Source of the DNA: Azadirachta indica
Lineage: Eukaryota > Streptophyta > Magnoliopsida > Sapindales > Meliaceae
Reading direction: 5' to 3'
DNA length: 64,000 nucleotides
NCBI GenBank assembly: GCA_022749755.1
Contig: CM040443.1
Coordinates: 12,249,744 to 12,313,743, forward strand
The translations under genes were made by a program, and so were the position numbers. The notes beneath the pieces were generated by a model. The model was not told the origin of the DNA. It did not search any database and saw only the letters and a program-made list of their open reading frames with translations. Below, piece after piece: positions 26,534-38,805 of the stretch; the first letter of the stretch is position 1; each line of letters opens with the position of its first letter.

Positions 26534-28185
26534 TTTTCCAGCACTAACTCTTGGTATAATCAGTTGTGAGGATGCAAATGAAGAAGACAAAAGGGAACGT
26601 TAATGGAATATAAATTAAATAGGGCTTAAAAGTTGTTGAGCTTCAAATTGTAGTAGGCTCCAATCAATTGGCCTTCACATAGAGGGCAAGAAAGAGAGAA
26701 TAAATTCCCTTTCTGGACTGAAAGGTACTCTTTCAAAAGTTAAGCCCATACCTCACACGCAAACCCTACTTTTTCTTTCCCTTTGCAGTGCATCACTGCA
26801 ATCCTACTCTCTCTCTCTCTCTCTCTCACATGCACACACTTCAAAATTCCTTAACGGGATAATCGGATCATACCCATATATATACAATTTGGTTCAGTAA
26901 AATTTTACCATGTAAATAACTTTTTATCTTAGGTATATTTGAAATGTTGTTAACAATTCTGAAGCCAGCTAATAAAAGGTCGGGAACAGTAATTCCAGAT
27001 ACAGACAAACTCATATATATTAGTACTAACTATTATGTAAGAATTAGGAGACATGAGACCCCGCGATATATCTCTCGTTTGATTAAATAATGTTGAATTA
27101 GGAGCCTATACTTTCAACACTTAGCATAACTTTTTGGCTGTGAATCACTTAAGTTTTTAATCAGTAATGATAAATTAAGAAAGAAATTGAAATTAAATCA
27201 ACAGCGACATAGCATATTTCCTTTAGTATTATCATCTGTTGAGTCATCAAATTGGGATCTTAAAAAAAGAGATGCCCTTGAGGTGTGCTCAATTATTTGA
27301 TTTAACATTTGCGTAAATGCATTAGGGAAAAAAAAAAACAAAGTAAGTGGAAACATCAAGGGATAGACAAGGATAGATCATCTGCAAATAAAGTGAAAAC
27401 AAACAAACAAACAAAACTGAAGCAAAATATAGATTTCCCACTAAATCTATCTCCGAAAGTTTTTTGTTTTTAGCACTGATTAATTAATTATACATGAATG
27501 ATAAATATGTTACATACAGCATGAAGCTGAGGGCCAACAGCTTGAATAGACTGATGAAGTTTAGGTTTAGTGGTTTGAATTTTAGTATTGAAAAATACTT
27601 GTTCGGTTGAAATGTTTTTCAAAAGGAGTTTCAGAATGCAATTCTAAGAAATCCCTCAAGTCGATATATAATTACTTAGTTCAGAGTTTTATGAATATAA
27701 CTGCAGAATTGAAAACTGCCGCTGGTTGCTTTTCAGTCCACAAAATTTGATGCCCATTTAAATATTTATATAGTTCTATATAATTAAACAAAGTCAAATA
27801 TCCCCATTCACAAATGGCTCACAAGTGTTGCAGATTGGAAGATTCCCAAATGAAAAGGTTCTTGCTTCCTTATATTTCAGAGAAATATACATATATATAT
27901 ATATATATACATATAAAACACAAGTCAACTAATTAGTTTCATCAGAAAAAATCAATTTTCGAAGATCAGAAAATGGTCCAGTGAATTTGGAACATGCCAA
28001 AGACTTTGAATTAATATAGAACTTTTCGTCCAATATATATAAATATGCTGGTGCTGGTCTTTTTCCCAGGTTCTTTTAACCCAAAATTGATCAGCAGCCT
28101 AGCTACATGAAAATGTATATAACACACACGTATATATAAAAGGTAGTATCGGCAGTCCCATATAAAAGACTGCCTATCCATCCCC

Positions 28186-28217
<32 letters not shown>

Positions 28218-30125
28218 TGCTTGCTTGATTTCAGTCTGAAAATGAAGAGCGCCGAAAAGGGCAGCAGTGATTTCAACTTAAACCACCCCTGTTTCTGTTT
28301 GAATAAAAATAAAGATCTGATTATTGAGATTCATTCATGATCAGCCTTATATGCAGCAGATTCTGAAGACAATCTTATGATGTGTAAACATGTATAGAAA
28401 TATAATTTCATCCTTGCAAGTCCTTCAGCTAAAAGCCTGTTAACAGTAAAGTTGAATCCAACTATTCAAATTCAGGCATTATCAAAAGCCTGAAACTAAG
28501 CTGAATTGCTTTCTTATGAATGAGAATATGTATAAAAAGCAACCAGCACTCGTCGTCGGTCCCCACCACTTGAGAGTCATAATTGAAGGGCATGTCATGA
28601 AGAATATATTTATATTATATATATTAGCGGAGAGTATAAATAGCAAGAAATTAATACACTATAATTCTAATTCAATTACTTACATTAAGAATGATTCTTC
28701 TTCTTCTTTACGTTGACATTGTCATCCAATGCATGTGTAAAGGTCCAAATGTTTTAATTGGGACAAGAACACTGCTAAGAAGAATGTGGTGGTATATATT
28801 GGGTTATTATTGTATTATAATGCAAGTAAAATAATTGAAACAATTAGAGACAATACAAACGAATGTGGCCATCAGCGACTATCATAGGCCAAATTCTCAA
28901 AATTGTATATGGATGCTTTTTGCTTCAAAAGAAAAGCTTTAGAATAACCAATATATCTGTATAAGAAATTACAGCAAGATCGTATATGAAGTTATTAAAA
29001 CTCTTAAATCTCCCTAATTTCCACCGTATTTGCAATTGTAAGGCTATATGTATATGCATAGAAGATGAGAGGATTTTGAATAGATAAAATGATACATAAA
29101 TGAAACTACATATAGTTAACAGAAATATATGAATGGTTATATTTCAGTCTATTTGTAATTATATTTTCCTCTTTCACTTCATTTTATGATAAGATTAATG
29201 TTTCTATACATTAAAGTAAAATGGAGAAGAAAATGTCAATGGAAGAAAAGGGGGACAAAAGTATGTATATGCTTTCATAGTTTATCATCAATATATAATA
29301 ATGCATGTACAATATGTAAGTGGGAAAATGTGTCAGAGAATATATAGACTTTTGAAGGTGAGATGAAATGAAACGATAATGGGCAAATATTGTATTAGAA
29401 TATTTTTCAAGTAAAGAAAATATATATTGATTCATTGGTGATGAAATATGTACGTATTTTTATAATGCCACGACATTCTTCAATTGGGTGGTAGTATCTA
29501 TAACAGATTTTTATTTTTTTAAAAGTTATCAAAGTTGTTTGACCCGCCCATTTCATACATAAACATGAATTGGTAAATCTCACCATTTAAGAGATTAGTG
29601 TTAAAATTTGAACATAAATTTGCTTACTTTCATTAACAGAGGTGAAGTGAGCTTGTCGCTTTATAAGACTAGACTGGTTAATAGTATTTACTATCCACTC
29701 CATAGGCACAGGATTTAGTTTTGATTTCGAATCAAAGACGCAACATCTGAATGTGAACGGATGTTGGCAAAAGCAAAAAGAAAGCTTAGCTAAATTATTC
29801 GGTCGGCCTGACTATCACAAATAATAAACAACCAAAAAAGATTTGGGTTTGGCTCCATATGTAAGTGATTTGGATTTTACTTCATTTTTAATTTATATTA
29901 TAATATTTTAATTTCTGATTTGATTTTGAAAGAACCATATCCCCTTCCCTTACAGCATCAAATTGTCATCCCCATAAATGACTTTTTAACTGCAGCGACC
30001 CACTTTTCTTTTTGCCGCTCAGCCGCACAGTATCCAGTATATAATAATTTGTATATGTAAACAAATCAAAACATAAAATATGATAATATTAGACTACCGA
30101 ACAGTTCAAATGTCGCCGCCATATA

Positions 30126-30365
30126 TTAAATAGCAACATTAATCCAACCACACAAATCAAACCAGAACGACTCCAGGAACAAGACCCAAACCCATGAGAC
30201 ATGGCCTCCACTTGCAAATCTGAATCTGCAGCCTGACCACGGCGACATACAACTAATTAAGGAAAGAATACTAACACCCAGATCGTCAGACCATGACTGA
30301 CAATCATTTATTCTATTGTTTATTTGATTAAAAGATGCAGGCAATTTAAACTTAAAAAGCAAAAA
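30126..30365 (-). other. probable 3' UTR of SAMDC
   Basis: This stretch lies directly downstream of the SAMDC stop on the minus strand. Its mixed base composition differs from the AT-rich flank. A minus-strand open stretch exists here but has no recognisable domain, so I read it as untranslated. The poly(A) site is not identified. Confidence 0.4.
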
Positions 30366-31463
30366 TTACTCCTCTTGTTCAACTTCTTCCTCTTTCCAGC
30401 AGCATCTCAGAGTTGATCTAGGAGAAGCATTGCCCCCAGTTTTGGTGAATTTCTGGTAGACAATTGAACCGCCCATTCCAAGCTCTTCAAGACCTCTCTC
30501 TTCACGACAGTATCCCTTCACATCCAACAGACATTCACGATCAAGAGACTTTCCTGCAACTTCAGCATGCACAGCAATGGAAAAATCACTTGGTTCAAAA
30601 CAAGCCAACACCCTCTCCACCAGCTGCTTGAGATTGACTTCTTTAGGATCATACCCAACTGTCTCAAAGCTTGCATAACTGAAATCATCTTCTGGGGTAA
30701 CATGAATAGTTGAAACAGCAGCCCCTTCAACCGAATTCATGGAATAACCGCAAGGTTCAAAGTCAAAATCACATATCTTAGAATCTGGTAGAATCTTTCT
30801 TATACCAGAATTGATGGTCATTGTGCCTGCAGAACCTGATTGGACTTTATAGAAAACAGACGCCATTTCCCTGTCCAAGCCAGTCATGCACATCTCTACA
30901 GTGTACACAGGGTCACACCACATCGCTGACTCCGCAGAAATTGAGTAGACATGCCATTTCTGAGGCTTGTCCGACCCACCAATTATATAGGCATTGCTTC
31001 CTGAACCAAGCTTCCCGAAATAGCTATCAAGAACAGCAACTTCTTCCGAAAAGCTACGATGCGGAAATGGCTGACTCCCAGGGAAAGTGAAACTCCCACG
31101 CGTATACCTCACCGATAGTACCTTGAGAGACAGAGTCTCAGCCAACTTCAGGATGGGTGAGATTGAAAGAAGCAACTTTGTAGTCCCACATGTTTTGATG
31201 ATGATTTTATAAGCATAAACAAAAAGGCTAGACTCTGATAGAACATAGGAGTCAACATCAGCACTTGAAAGGGATGAAACAATAGTGCATTCTGCCGGTC
31301 CTAGAATCTCATCTAACTGGTCCTTGGACAGGCATCGAAGACCCTTTCCTTCAGGATCAACAAAGAGGCCTGGCTCAAAGAATGATATTTCCAGTCTCTT
31401 TTCATAACCTTCAAAACCAATTGCAGACACTGCCGTAGCAATATCAGCAGAAACCATTGCCAT
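30366..31463 (-). CDS. SAMDC: S-adenosylmethionine decarboxylase proenzyme
   Basis: An intronless 365-aa reading frame starting [20 protein letters not shown]. The enzyme decarboxylates S-adenosylmethionine to supply aminopropyl groups for spermidine and spermine synthesis in the cytosol. The proenzyme cleaves itself in LSE|SSLF (Glu77/Ser78), turning Ser78 into the pyruvoyl cofactor. Cys92 in KTCGTTK matches the conserved catalytic cysteine. A PEST-like acidic stretch ([12 protein letters not shown]) is present, as in plant SAMDCs, which turn over fast. Length is normal for plants. The start at 31463 is chosen because the frame further upstream has no ATG and the conserved AIGFEGYEK core follows closely. 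The main ORF lies 217 nt downstream of the small uORF stop, in the last leader exon, so its translation is expected to be repressed by polyamines. Confidence 0.98.
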   Translation of the reverse strand: MAMVSADIATAVSAIGFEGYEKRLEISFFEPGLFVDPEGKGLRCLSKDQLDEILGPAECTIVSSLSSADVDSYVLSESSLFVYAYKIIIKTCGTTKLLLSISPILKLAETLSLKVLSVRYTRGSFTFPGSQPFPHRSFSEEVAVLDSYFGKLGSGSNAYIIGGSDKPQKWHVYSISAESAMWCDPVYTVEMCMTGLDREMASVFYKVQSGSAGTMTINSGIRKILPDSKICDFDFEPCGYSMNSVEGAAVSTIHVTPEDDFSYASFETVGYDPKEVNLKQLVERVLACFEPSDFSIAVHAEVAGKSLDRECLLDVKGYCREERGLEELGMGGSIVYQKFTKTGGNASPRSTLRCCWKEEEVEQEE

Positions 31464-31680
31464 TGAAAAGCACTTAAAAGTTGCAAAGAAGCAACAGTTG
31501 CTGGTGATCACAGTTGGAGAGAATGCAGTCACAAAGAGTCACAATCGTGAAGAGAGAGAGAGAAAGAGGAAGTGGTTGATCCAAGAAAAAGGAGTAAAAC
31601 TAATACTAATAATTATCTAACTAAAGCAAAAAAACTGTTTATGAATCACGTTATGTGATCAGATTGTAAGCTTGAGAATA

Positions 31681-31990
31681 TCAGGATGGCTTGCGAGCGC
31701 ACTGCAGAAGAGAGGAAAAAATATATTAGCATGATTTGCTCATGAGATATACAAATTGTTAAATATAAAACTCATAACCAAACTTAATCCTTGAAAAGCT
31801 TTCAAGGATCATCCCATTCTAAGAGTCTAATTGTAGCATGCATAAACAAACTTACGTTGGAGTAAGCAGCAGATCTGAACTTCTTAATTCCACCGTTGGG
31901 TCGAATGTCTTCAATGCTGTAACCAAGTGGAGCTTCGTAGAATAAGGATTTACTACTGCTAGACTTCTTCTTACCACCTTTAGACTCCAT
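31681..31990 (-). CDS. conserved small uORF of SAMDC (51 aa, spliced)
   Basis: The uORF runs 31990-31856, then after an intron 31701-31681, giving 51 codons plus TGA. It begins MESKGGKKKSSSSKSLFYEA, continues through PLGYSIEDIRPNGGIKKFRS and ends SNCARKPS. This is the plant SAMDC small uORF peptide as I know it, including the intron that splits AAC|TGC between Asn45 and Cys46. In studied plants the peptide stalls ribosomes when polyamines are high and represses the main ORF. Splice sites: donor AAC|GTAAGT and acceptor CTTCTGCAG|TGC. Skipping the splice would replace the conserved C-terminal CARKPS. Confidence 0.95.
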
Positions 31991-33150
31991 TAGATCATCC
32001 AGTCCTTCCTGATTAAAGCCATCAAACATTATATGTTAAGATATGTCAACATTACCAAAATGAACTGAAATCATTAAAAGGAAAATAAAAGACTACTCAA
32101 AATCACAGCACAATGGCAGTCATATGGACAGATCAAAGTACTTACAACCAATGCAACAATAATATAAATTAACAAACAGGAAAACAGTGCAGCTCTATTA
32201 AACAGGGTCCCTTTATTGCATTTGGTACCAAAAGTATTGTGTTAAATAAGGTATGTCAGGTATGCAATTTTATTTCAAGAGATATGGAAATAAAACCTAG
32301 ACTTTCATTATTATTCAACAATTCCCCAAAGTACTCGAACTAAAGATAAAATTATAATGGTATTAAATCTTCCCATCATCAATTATAATGGAAATTTAAC
32401 ATGAAATTTAGAATATTCGGGATTATAAATAAACAAAATTCAGGTTGATTGACAAAACACAACACGTCAAGTCAACAATATTTTAGTGCAGATCTAAATC
32501 CAAAAAAACATAACTAAATTCAGGTTGATTAACAAAACACAAGACGTCCAATAAACAATATTTTAGTACGGATCTAAATCCAAACAAAAATAACTTGATT
32601 AAATCCGAATCCGAATCTATCCTTTATGTTCACAAAAAAACTGACAAAAGGAGGATTAATCAAATCAACTTCATAACCCTCACGTCAATCACAAAACAAA
32701 CAGACCAAATATCCAATAGAGACGAAATCTTACAAAAGATATCCAAAAACTATATAAATAAACCTAAAATATATCATGTGTGCCGAGTAAAACAAGGAAA
32801 AAAAAAATCAGATCCATGAACAAGCACACATGAAAAATCCTAACTCAGAAACTCTTCAATCTACATAAAATTTCAAACTTACAAAAATTACGAATCTTGA
32901 ATATTTGTATCAGCCGCAACACAAAGACGTTTTAATCTCGTCGCAAATCCTGAAAAATAAAGCAAAAATTAAAAAAAAAAAAAACCAGAAACAGCAGTAA
33001 ATAATGAAAGAATGCAAAAACAGATCAAAAAATATGAAAAACGGAACTCACAGAGATATAATATAAAATTATCGAAGAAAATGAACGGCCAGCAAGTTAA
33101 GATTGACGGAATCCTTGTTTTCTGCTTTTGCGTATAAAGGATGAAATTAT
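31702..33150 (-). other. SAMDC leader with three introns
   Basis: Inferred from splice signals read on the minus strand. Leader exon 1 runs from about 33150 to 33052 (donor CTCT|GTGAGT). Exon 2 is 32949-32883 (acceptor TTTTTCAG, donor TTTTT|GTAAGT). Exon 3 is 32008-31856 and carries both uORF starts. Exon 4 begins at 31701 and contains the main ORF. Introns are therefore 33051-32950, 32882-32009 and 31855-31702. A diverged 80-bp-period direct repeat (blocks starting CAGGTTGATT at 32441 and 32521) sits in the long second intron. Exon 1 and 2 boundaries are less certain than the uORF exons. Confidence 0.6.
31990..31998 (-). CDS. SAMDC tiny uORF (Met-Ile-stop)
   Basis: ATGATCTAA on the minus strand encodes two residues. 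Its last A is the first base of the small uORF ATG, the one-base overlap known from plant SAMDC leaders. In the studied system the tiny uORF, read when polyamines are low, lets ribosomes bypass the small uORF and reach the main ORF. An in-frame upstream ATG at 32029 is removed by the leader intron ending at 32009. Confidence 0.9.
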   Translation of the reverse strand: MI

Positions 33151-33175
33151 TGTAAGCTAGAAAGGTAGAGGGTCG

Positions 33176-33185
33176 TATTTATATA
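33176..33185 (-). promoter_or_regulatory. likely TATA box of SAMDC
   Basis: TATATAAATA on the minus strand lies about 30 bases upstream of a plausible start near 33150 and about 125 bases upstream of the first leader donor. No competing TATA lies nearer. Confidence 0.6.
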
Positions 33186-33189
33186 TGAG

Positions 33190-35145
33190 GTGGGTGGAGG
33201 TTACTTGCGCATGTAGCTTACCTTCTCCCCCAATTTCAGGATTTAATTACGGATGTGCCCTCCACTATTTCTGTGAAGCTTCTGCTAGCGGAAAATTTTG
33301 TTCGGTTTACTTGAGCCACATCTTTTATTTAAAAAACGTAATTACTTTATTTTATGTCTTTTTTCTTGTGAAAATATTCTAATTAATTTTATAATGAAGA
33401 TATATAATTTAACTGTTATTTATTGTTTTGTAAAATAAAAAATTAAAAAGAGAAATTTTAACGTAAAATAATAAGTTGCGTGATTTAAAAAATGATAGTT
33501 GATAGATAATGTAAATCATTAATTTCATTAATTAATTAATTAAATTCAAATATCTTATCTAATGATCGGTATAAATTCAAGGACGGCAAGCTCAAATCTC
33601 TGTTATATTAAAATTATCGTCAAAAAAGGAAAGAGATTAGGCTAACAAAAACAAATTTACCAAATCAAGATGTGAACCAAAAAAGAGGCATGGTCAAATC
33701 TCTTATATGAAATTGCTCAACCAAAAAGGAAAGAGATTAGCCTAACAAAAATCAAATTACCAAATCAAGATATGAATCCTAAACAACAAAAAAGTAAATT
33801 GATATAAAAGATAGGAATAATTTAGACATTTTATCGGAAGAGAATGCAATGCTCGAATGGTAAGGGGGAAAAAGATCGACTGTGGGGGCAAACGAAAGGC
33901 CCAATTTCTATCTAGATTTGAAATCGAAAATGATGATAAGATTCTCGAGATTGGGTTACTTTTTGGTTGCAACTCAGAGGCCCATTTTCCCGACACGTAC
34001 GCATGCATGCATGCATGCATTGCTTGTCGTGTCAGTTCTGTTATTTTTCAATCTCTTCGTCGGCATAGTGTTCATATTAATTAATTTAATTTAATTTAAT
34101 TTAATTTATAAATAAACTATTCAAAACTGTTTCTGCACTGTGCGTATGTATACTTCGTTTGGGTTTTCAAAGGACCTTTATTCTCCATTCACAATCACTC
34201 ATGTTCCTAATTTCTACCCACTACTGCTTGTCTGTCTTCATATATCCACTGTTTAATTTTCTATTGTTTTCTCTGTTTGTTTCCTGGGAAACTGCATGTA
34301 TCCGATACTTTGTCAGAAAATGAAAAGATACATAAAGACCAATTAAATATTATTAGTATTTATTTCAAAATTTAATTTTGGCACCTCAACCAATAATAGA
34401 GAGTAAATATGAGGTATTTAAATGGTAATTTCAGACACATGAGAAGAATTAAAAATAAGTTGCATATGTACGATATAAATTATTCGATAAATGTGAAGTG
34501 AAATATCCCCAGGAGTCTTTGCTGGCATTTTTTTTTTCCCTTGCATTAATGGAGGCTGAAGGAAAAAGTAGAAGAATCAGAACATGTTCGTAATCATCAT
34601 CTCATTTATAAGCAACTGCAAGAATAGAAATATATATATATATATATATATGCATATGTATATGCTTAATTAATTGCAAGTCTGCAGAGAACATATGCTA
34701 TTGCTTGTCGTAAATTTTAAGTTAAACAAATTATAAACCCAGCTAATAATTAAGTTGATAGTATTAATTTATTTTATCAGATAAAAAAATTGATTGTATT
34801 TGTATATGTTAGTTTATATTCTATGTTTAGCATCTGAATTAAGGATTAACATTTGTCATCAGTCTGATTTTGATTATACCAGATGATTATAACAGTGTCT
34901 ACCGAAAATTTATAACGTGATTATAACAAGAGCAAACTGTTATTTCCAAACCCAGGTGGGCGAGCTGTCGTCCAATTAAAAGTTTTTTTTTTAATTTTTT
35001 ATGTCATTAGATTTTTAAAAATAGAAAAAAAACTCATTTTACTTATTTTATGTTACGAAAAAAATCTCCTTTTCCCACATATATATATATATATATATAT
35101 ATTTATTAAGCTGCTTTGAGGTATGAGGAGACTAAGAGGTTATTT
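33190..35145. other. intergenic region with short repeats
   Basis: No supported gene. A diverged direct repeat of about 100-bp period covers roughly 33620-33780 (GCTAACAAAA at 33641 and CCTAACAAAA at 33741, each preceded by AAGGAAAGAGATTAG). Other items are an ATGC array at 33999-34020, an AATTT-type array near 34080-34108, and AT runs at 34631-34651 and 35080-35102. The start of this stretch includes the SAMDC promoter. Confidence 0.6.
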
Positions 35146-35340
35146 GTTTTTTTTTTTAAAGTTTAAATATAATTATTTAAATATTTAAAAATTATTTATT
35201 TTTGAACTTATATCTGAATATATGTTAAAAGTATTTTAATATAATTAAATTAAAAATTTTCATTTAAATTTAAATGAACAAATGTTTGAATAATTTAATA
35301 TTTTTATTTTTTAAAAATATTCTTATTTTATTGATTTATT
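35145..35340. repeat. dispersed repeat, also present at about 62810-63125
   Basis: Both segments begin with a TTAGAGG/TAAGAGG.T.ATTGTTTTTT-like block. After a diverged stretch they share AGTATTTTAATATAATTAA, a TTTAAATTTAAAT block, AATTTAATATTTT and AAAAATATTCTTA in the same order and orientation. This looks like one family of non-autonomous element, but its ends are not clear. Confidence 0.45.
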
Positions 35341-36318
35341 TATTAACAAAATTAAAACTTTTATTAACTATTTTTAACATATCTCTTCTCTATTGTCAAT
35401 CCCTCCACTTATCTTCTCAACTCTAATTATTTTATATTTCAATTATTGTAATAAATTTATATATTTATATAATTGCAATTATATTATAATATGACTTATT
35501 ATTTTTATTAGTTTTATATCATCAATTAGAAATTAATTTTTTAAAAAAAAACATATATCAAACAAATAAATAATATATATACTACTATAATTTATTAATT
35601 TTTTTATCTAACATTATACTAATATAATCAAAATTATTATATGTATATGTATATTATTTAAAAGAGCATATGTGTCAAAATATCAATTTTTAAACTTTTT
35701 AATTTTGTCAAACAAACATGTAATACCCAAATTTTTTATTAATGTATGAATATAGAAATTAGAAAATAAGTATACTTATGGGAAATAAATTATTTGAGTA
35801 TGAATGAATATGTTTAAACTTTTAAAAGAGAAGAATTTTTGGGTAATAAGAATTTATTACAGGTGAAAAATAAAAAAATTTGTCAAATGTGAAGATTTGA
35901 TGGATTTTGGCTTTTGGTTTAGTCTTTGATATACTACGTATAAGTGTGTGTGTGTGTGCATGTATGTGTAGTCTTTGCTCTTATCATTAGAATTAAGAGA
36001 GAAAAAACGAAAACCAGAAAGAGAATGAAAGGAAAAAAGGGGAAGAAAAAAAGGACGAATAAATTTAGTTACAATTTATATTTTTTTATATAAGTTTTAA
36101 ATTTTGGCAAGTTAGATTGCATAATTTAGTTTTACAATTTTATTGAATTAGAGTATTTATATACGTAAATAATATATTTTATTAGATAATTAAGTTTGAT
36201 TTGTTATTTATCATATTGTCAAATTGATGTTAAGGAGAGATTCAGAAAAAAACAGAAAGCCAACAGAAGTGTAGGAATTATTGTGCAATGTTTAGGTAGG
36301 TATTTTATGTACATTTAG

Positions 36319-36614
36319 TATATTTTGATTTTAAAAATTGAAAAGTAAGGTGTTTTATCACATTTAAAGTTTTTAATTAATGTTTATGAAATTTGTGAAT
36401 TATCACATGTTAATCTAATTAATTATTTTTAGAATAAAATTTAAATACTAATTTTTATTTGCATGTTATATTTTGATTTTAAAAATTGAAAAGTAAGGTG
36501 TTTTATCACATTTAAAGTTTTTAATTAATGTTTATGAAATTTCTAAATTATCACATGTTAATCTAATTAATTATTTTTAGAATAAAATTTAAATACTAAT
36601 TTTTATTTGCATGT
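36319..36614 (+). repeat. 148-bp tandem duplication inside the solo LTR
   Basis: Two consecutive copies, starting at 36319 and 36467, both begin TATATTTTGATTTTAAAAAT. They differ at about two positions (near AAATTTGTGAATTATC versus AAATTTCTAAATTATC). It is a recent duplication compared with the surroundings. Confidence 0.95.
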
Positions 36615-36758
36615 TATATTTTCAAATATAATGAAAAAATTGTATCAACAAGTATTATATTTTTATAAATGAATGATTTACATGGAAATGTTGTGAAATA
36701 ATTTGATAAATAAAAAATGTGATGGTCATAATTATTGTTGTGATGTAACCTCAGTATT

Positions 36759-36945
36759 TGAGGTGACGGTCCCTAAAAATAATGTTTTTAAAGTACGTTT
36801 CTATTAGGGTGACATTCCCTAAAAATAATGCCCCTAAAAGTCATTTTTTATGCATTGACGATCTCTGAGAATGAAGCCCTTAAAGTATGTATGACTAGTT
36901 TTTAGACCGACAGTTTTTCGAAATAATACCCATAAAGTACTTAAA
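36759..36945 (+). repeat. degenerate tandem repeat of about 48 bp inside the LTR
   Basis: Four diverged units each carry a GA(C/T)G-like start, a CCCTAAAAATAATG or CTGAGAATGAAG block and a TAAAGTA block. Units begin near 36759, 36806, 36853 and 36902. Confidence 0.55.
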
Positions 36946-37485
36946 AACAAAATTAATGGAAATTGTTTTCAAATGATGTATTTAATGTGTTTTACGTTGT
37001 TTATATGAATATTAAAATTAAGGTTTTGACTTAATATTTTACCACACTTTTTGTTGAATTTAAGAAGTGTTTTGTATATTCAAATTTATTCATTGTGAAT
37101 TTTAAAATTGCCTTTATATATAAATATTTACTAAACATTAGCTATCCTTACTTTTCAAGTTTAGGTAATATTGGAGATTTTTGTAAGTAGAAGATAGAGG
37201 ATATTTCAGGACAAAAATTTTACTACTTTTGAAACTATATGTAATTATAGGTGTAAAAGTTTATAATGTATAGTTTTGATGTAATTTTCATGTTTGTACC
37301 TGAATTTTTGAAATCATAGAATTGGTTATATTTTGTGAAGTAATGAAATAAAGCAGTTGGTATTAAATTTTATTAGAAATGTTTAAAATGAAATTTTAAA
37401 ATTCACAGGATTATGTATTTGGTATATGTTATAATATAGAAAAAATTCTATCGAAATTTTTTAGAATTAAAGATGTTACAAAACA

Positions 37486-38805
37486 ATTTAATATTTATTT
37501 TTAGATGTTTTAAAATAAAAGATAAATATATCATTTTTAAATTCAGATTTTAGTTAAATTTATATTTCAATCATATTCAGAATCCAAACAACGCAACTAG
37601 ATAATCATGACTATTTTTGCAGTAAGGAAAAAGAAAATGACTACAATGGGTTCTACCTTTTGAAATTTAGGGGGTATAATGACCCAACAAAGGACAAATG
37701 GCTTTAGGAGATGGGAGAATATTAAGAAAGCCACTACGGGAACTCCACACTCCAATTAAGAAAATTGTCAATAGTAGAAGAAAGTGTATAATATATAAAG
37801 GGTTAGGAAAGCCACAATAGTAGAAGAAAGTGTATAATATATACGGTCATCAAGACTTCTGAAAAGGGTTGGGGAAGCCACAATACTGATACGATAAAAA
37901 TACATAACACCTAAAAGAGAGGGAAAATGAATGTACTATAAAACACATTGTAGAATATCTTATTCTCCAAATTCATCACATAATTATCTCTACATGAACC
38001 AAATTTAACGTTTGCCTCTAAACACCAAATATGACATCTCCAAAATATGATAAATGTGTTAATAATTTTTCTAATAGGAAGTTGATAGCAAGACAAAATT
38101 AGGAAATAAAAGTATTTGGGACCAATAGTGGTAGAGGAAAAGGAAGATGGTTCTTCATTTTCACTTATTTTGGACTTGAGGCAAAAAGATAATAGACTAT
38201 TCCTTTAAATGGTTAGATTACATTGTTGCCAACAGATCACTTAACCGCCATATCTATAAGGGAATAGTAAGCACCTTTAATTGGTTCTTTTCACTTTTTT
38301 CTTATACTAAAAGCTCTTTATTTTGCTTAAATACACTATTTCTCTAGATCTTTAGAGGTATTGCCTAAACTTTTTAAATTTTCAAAATTGAAGTGGTGTA
38401 TCCGACAAATTATGGTAAATTTTTCTACTCTACTAAATTTAACGTTTGTACTCCCATTGAGTTAAATACAAAATGTTGCATAAACATTTTACAAAAGCCT
38501 ATGGTGAGTAAAATGCTTTTAGTCTTTGAAAAAGTTAAATTATTTAAAATTTATTATTTTATTTTGTTTCTCTTCTAATATAACTTTAAAAATTTTGTCT
38601 ATTAAAATAGGTATACAATTTTTATTAAAATATATTTGTAATGACAATCAAACAATTAATAAACTTTTATTAAAAACTTTACTTATATTTAAAAAATTAT
38701 ACAAGGAAACTTGTACTAAATGGATTCTTAGTTTGAATATATACAAATTTATAATGAAGAAATGTATTAATTGACATGTTGATGTTGAATTAATCAGTGT
38801 AACAC
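37486..38805. other. AT-rich intergenic DNA with a short duplication
   Basis: No gene supported. A 46-bp-period tandem duplication occurs at 37769-37860 (CAATAGTAGAAGAAAGTGTA at 37769 and 37815). A region near 38640-38690 resembles the inner part of the MITE at 39121-39170 (CAAACAATTAATAAA), suggesting a second, more decayed copy of that element. Confidence 0.5.

Larger units (their letters stand above)
24025..30125. other. 6-kb gene-free interval
   Basis: No reading frame looks like a gene and no known RNA gene was recognised. The first 300 bases hold the NIK leader and promoter, including a CT-rich tract near 24234-24266. Other items are a perfect 9-bp stem hairpin at 25069-25090, two short tandem duplications (25751-25796 and 26444-26533), a CT run near 26810-26826 and AT runs near 27891-27910 and 28186-28208. 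The rest is AT-rich DNA. Confidence 0.6.
35719..37480. mobile_element. solo LTR of a Ty3/gypsy-type retrotransposon
   Basis: The segment begins TGTAATACCC and ends GATGTTACA, the TG...CA termini typical of plant Ty3/gypsy (Tekay/Del-like) LTRs. It is flanked by a perfect 5-bp direct repeat AAACA (35714-35718 and 37481-37485). No gag-pol coding sequence or second LTR is present nearby, so it is best read as a solo LTR left by recombination. It contains its own internal repeats: a 148-bp tandem duplication and a degenerate 48-bp array. Orientation is not certain because the termini are quasi-palindromic. Confidence 0.7.

Noticed and set aside
24025..30125. microRNA precursor or other RNA gene in the gene-free interval
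   Set aside because: I looked for familiar conserved plant microRNA sequences on both strands and saw none; the hairpin at 25069 is too short.
31464..31532. upstream extension of the SAMDC frame
   Set aside because: It lacks an ATG; the conserved plant N-terminus starts at 31463.
33757..34094. frames around the ATGC array on both strands
   Set aside because: The HACMHA-type translation comes from the ATGC repeat and the rest has no conserved feature.
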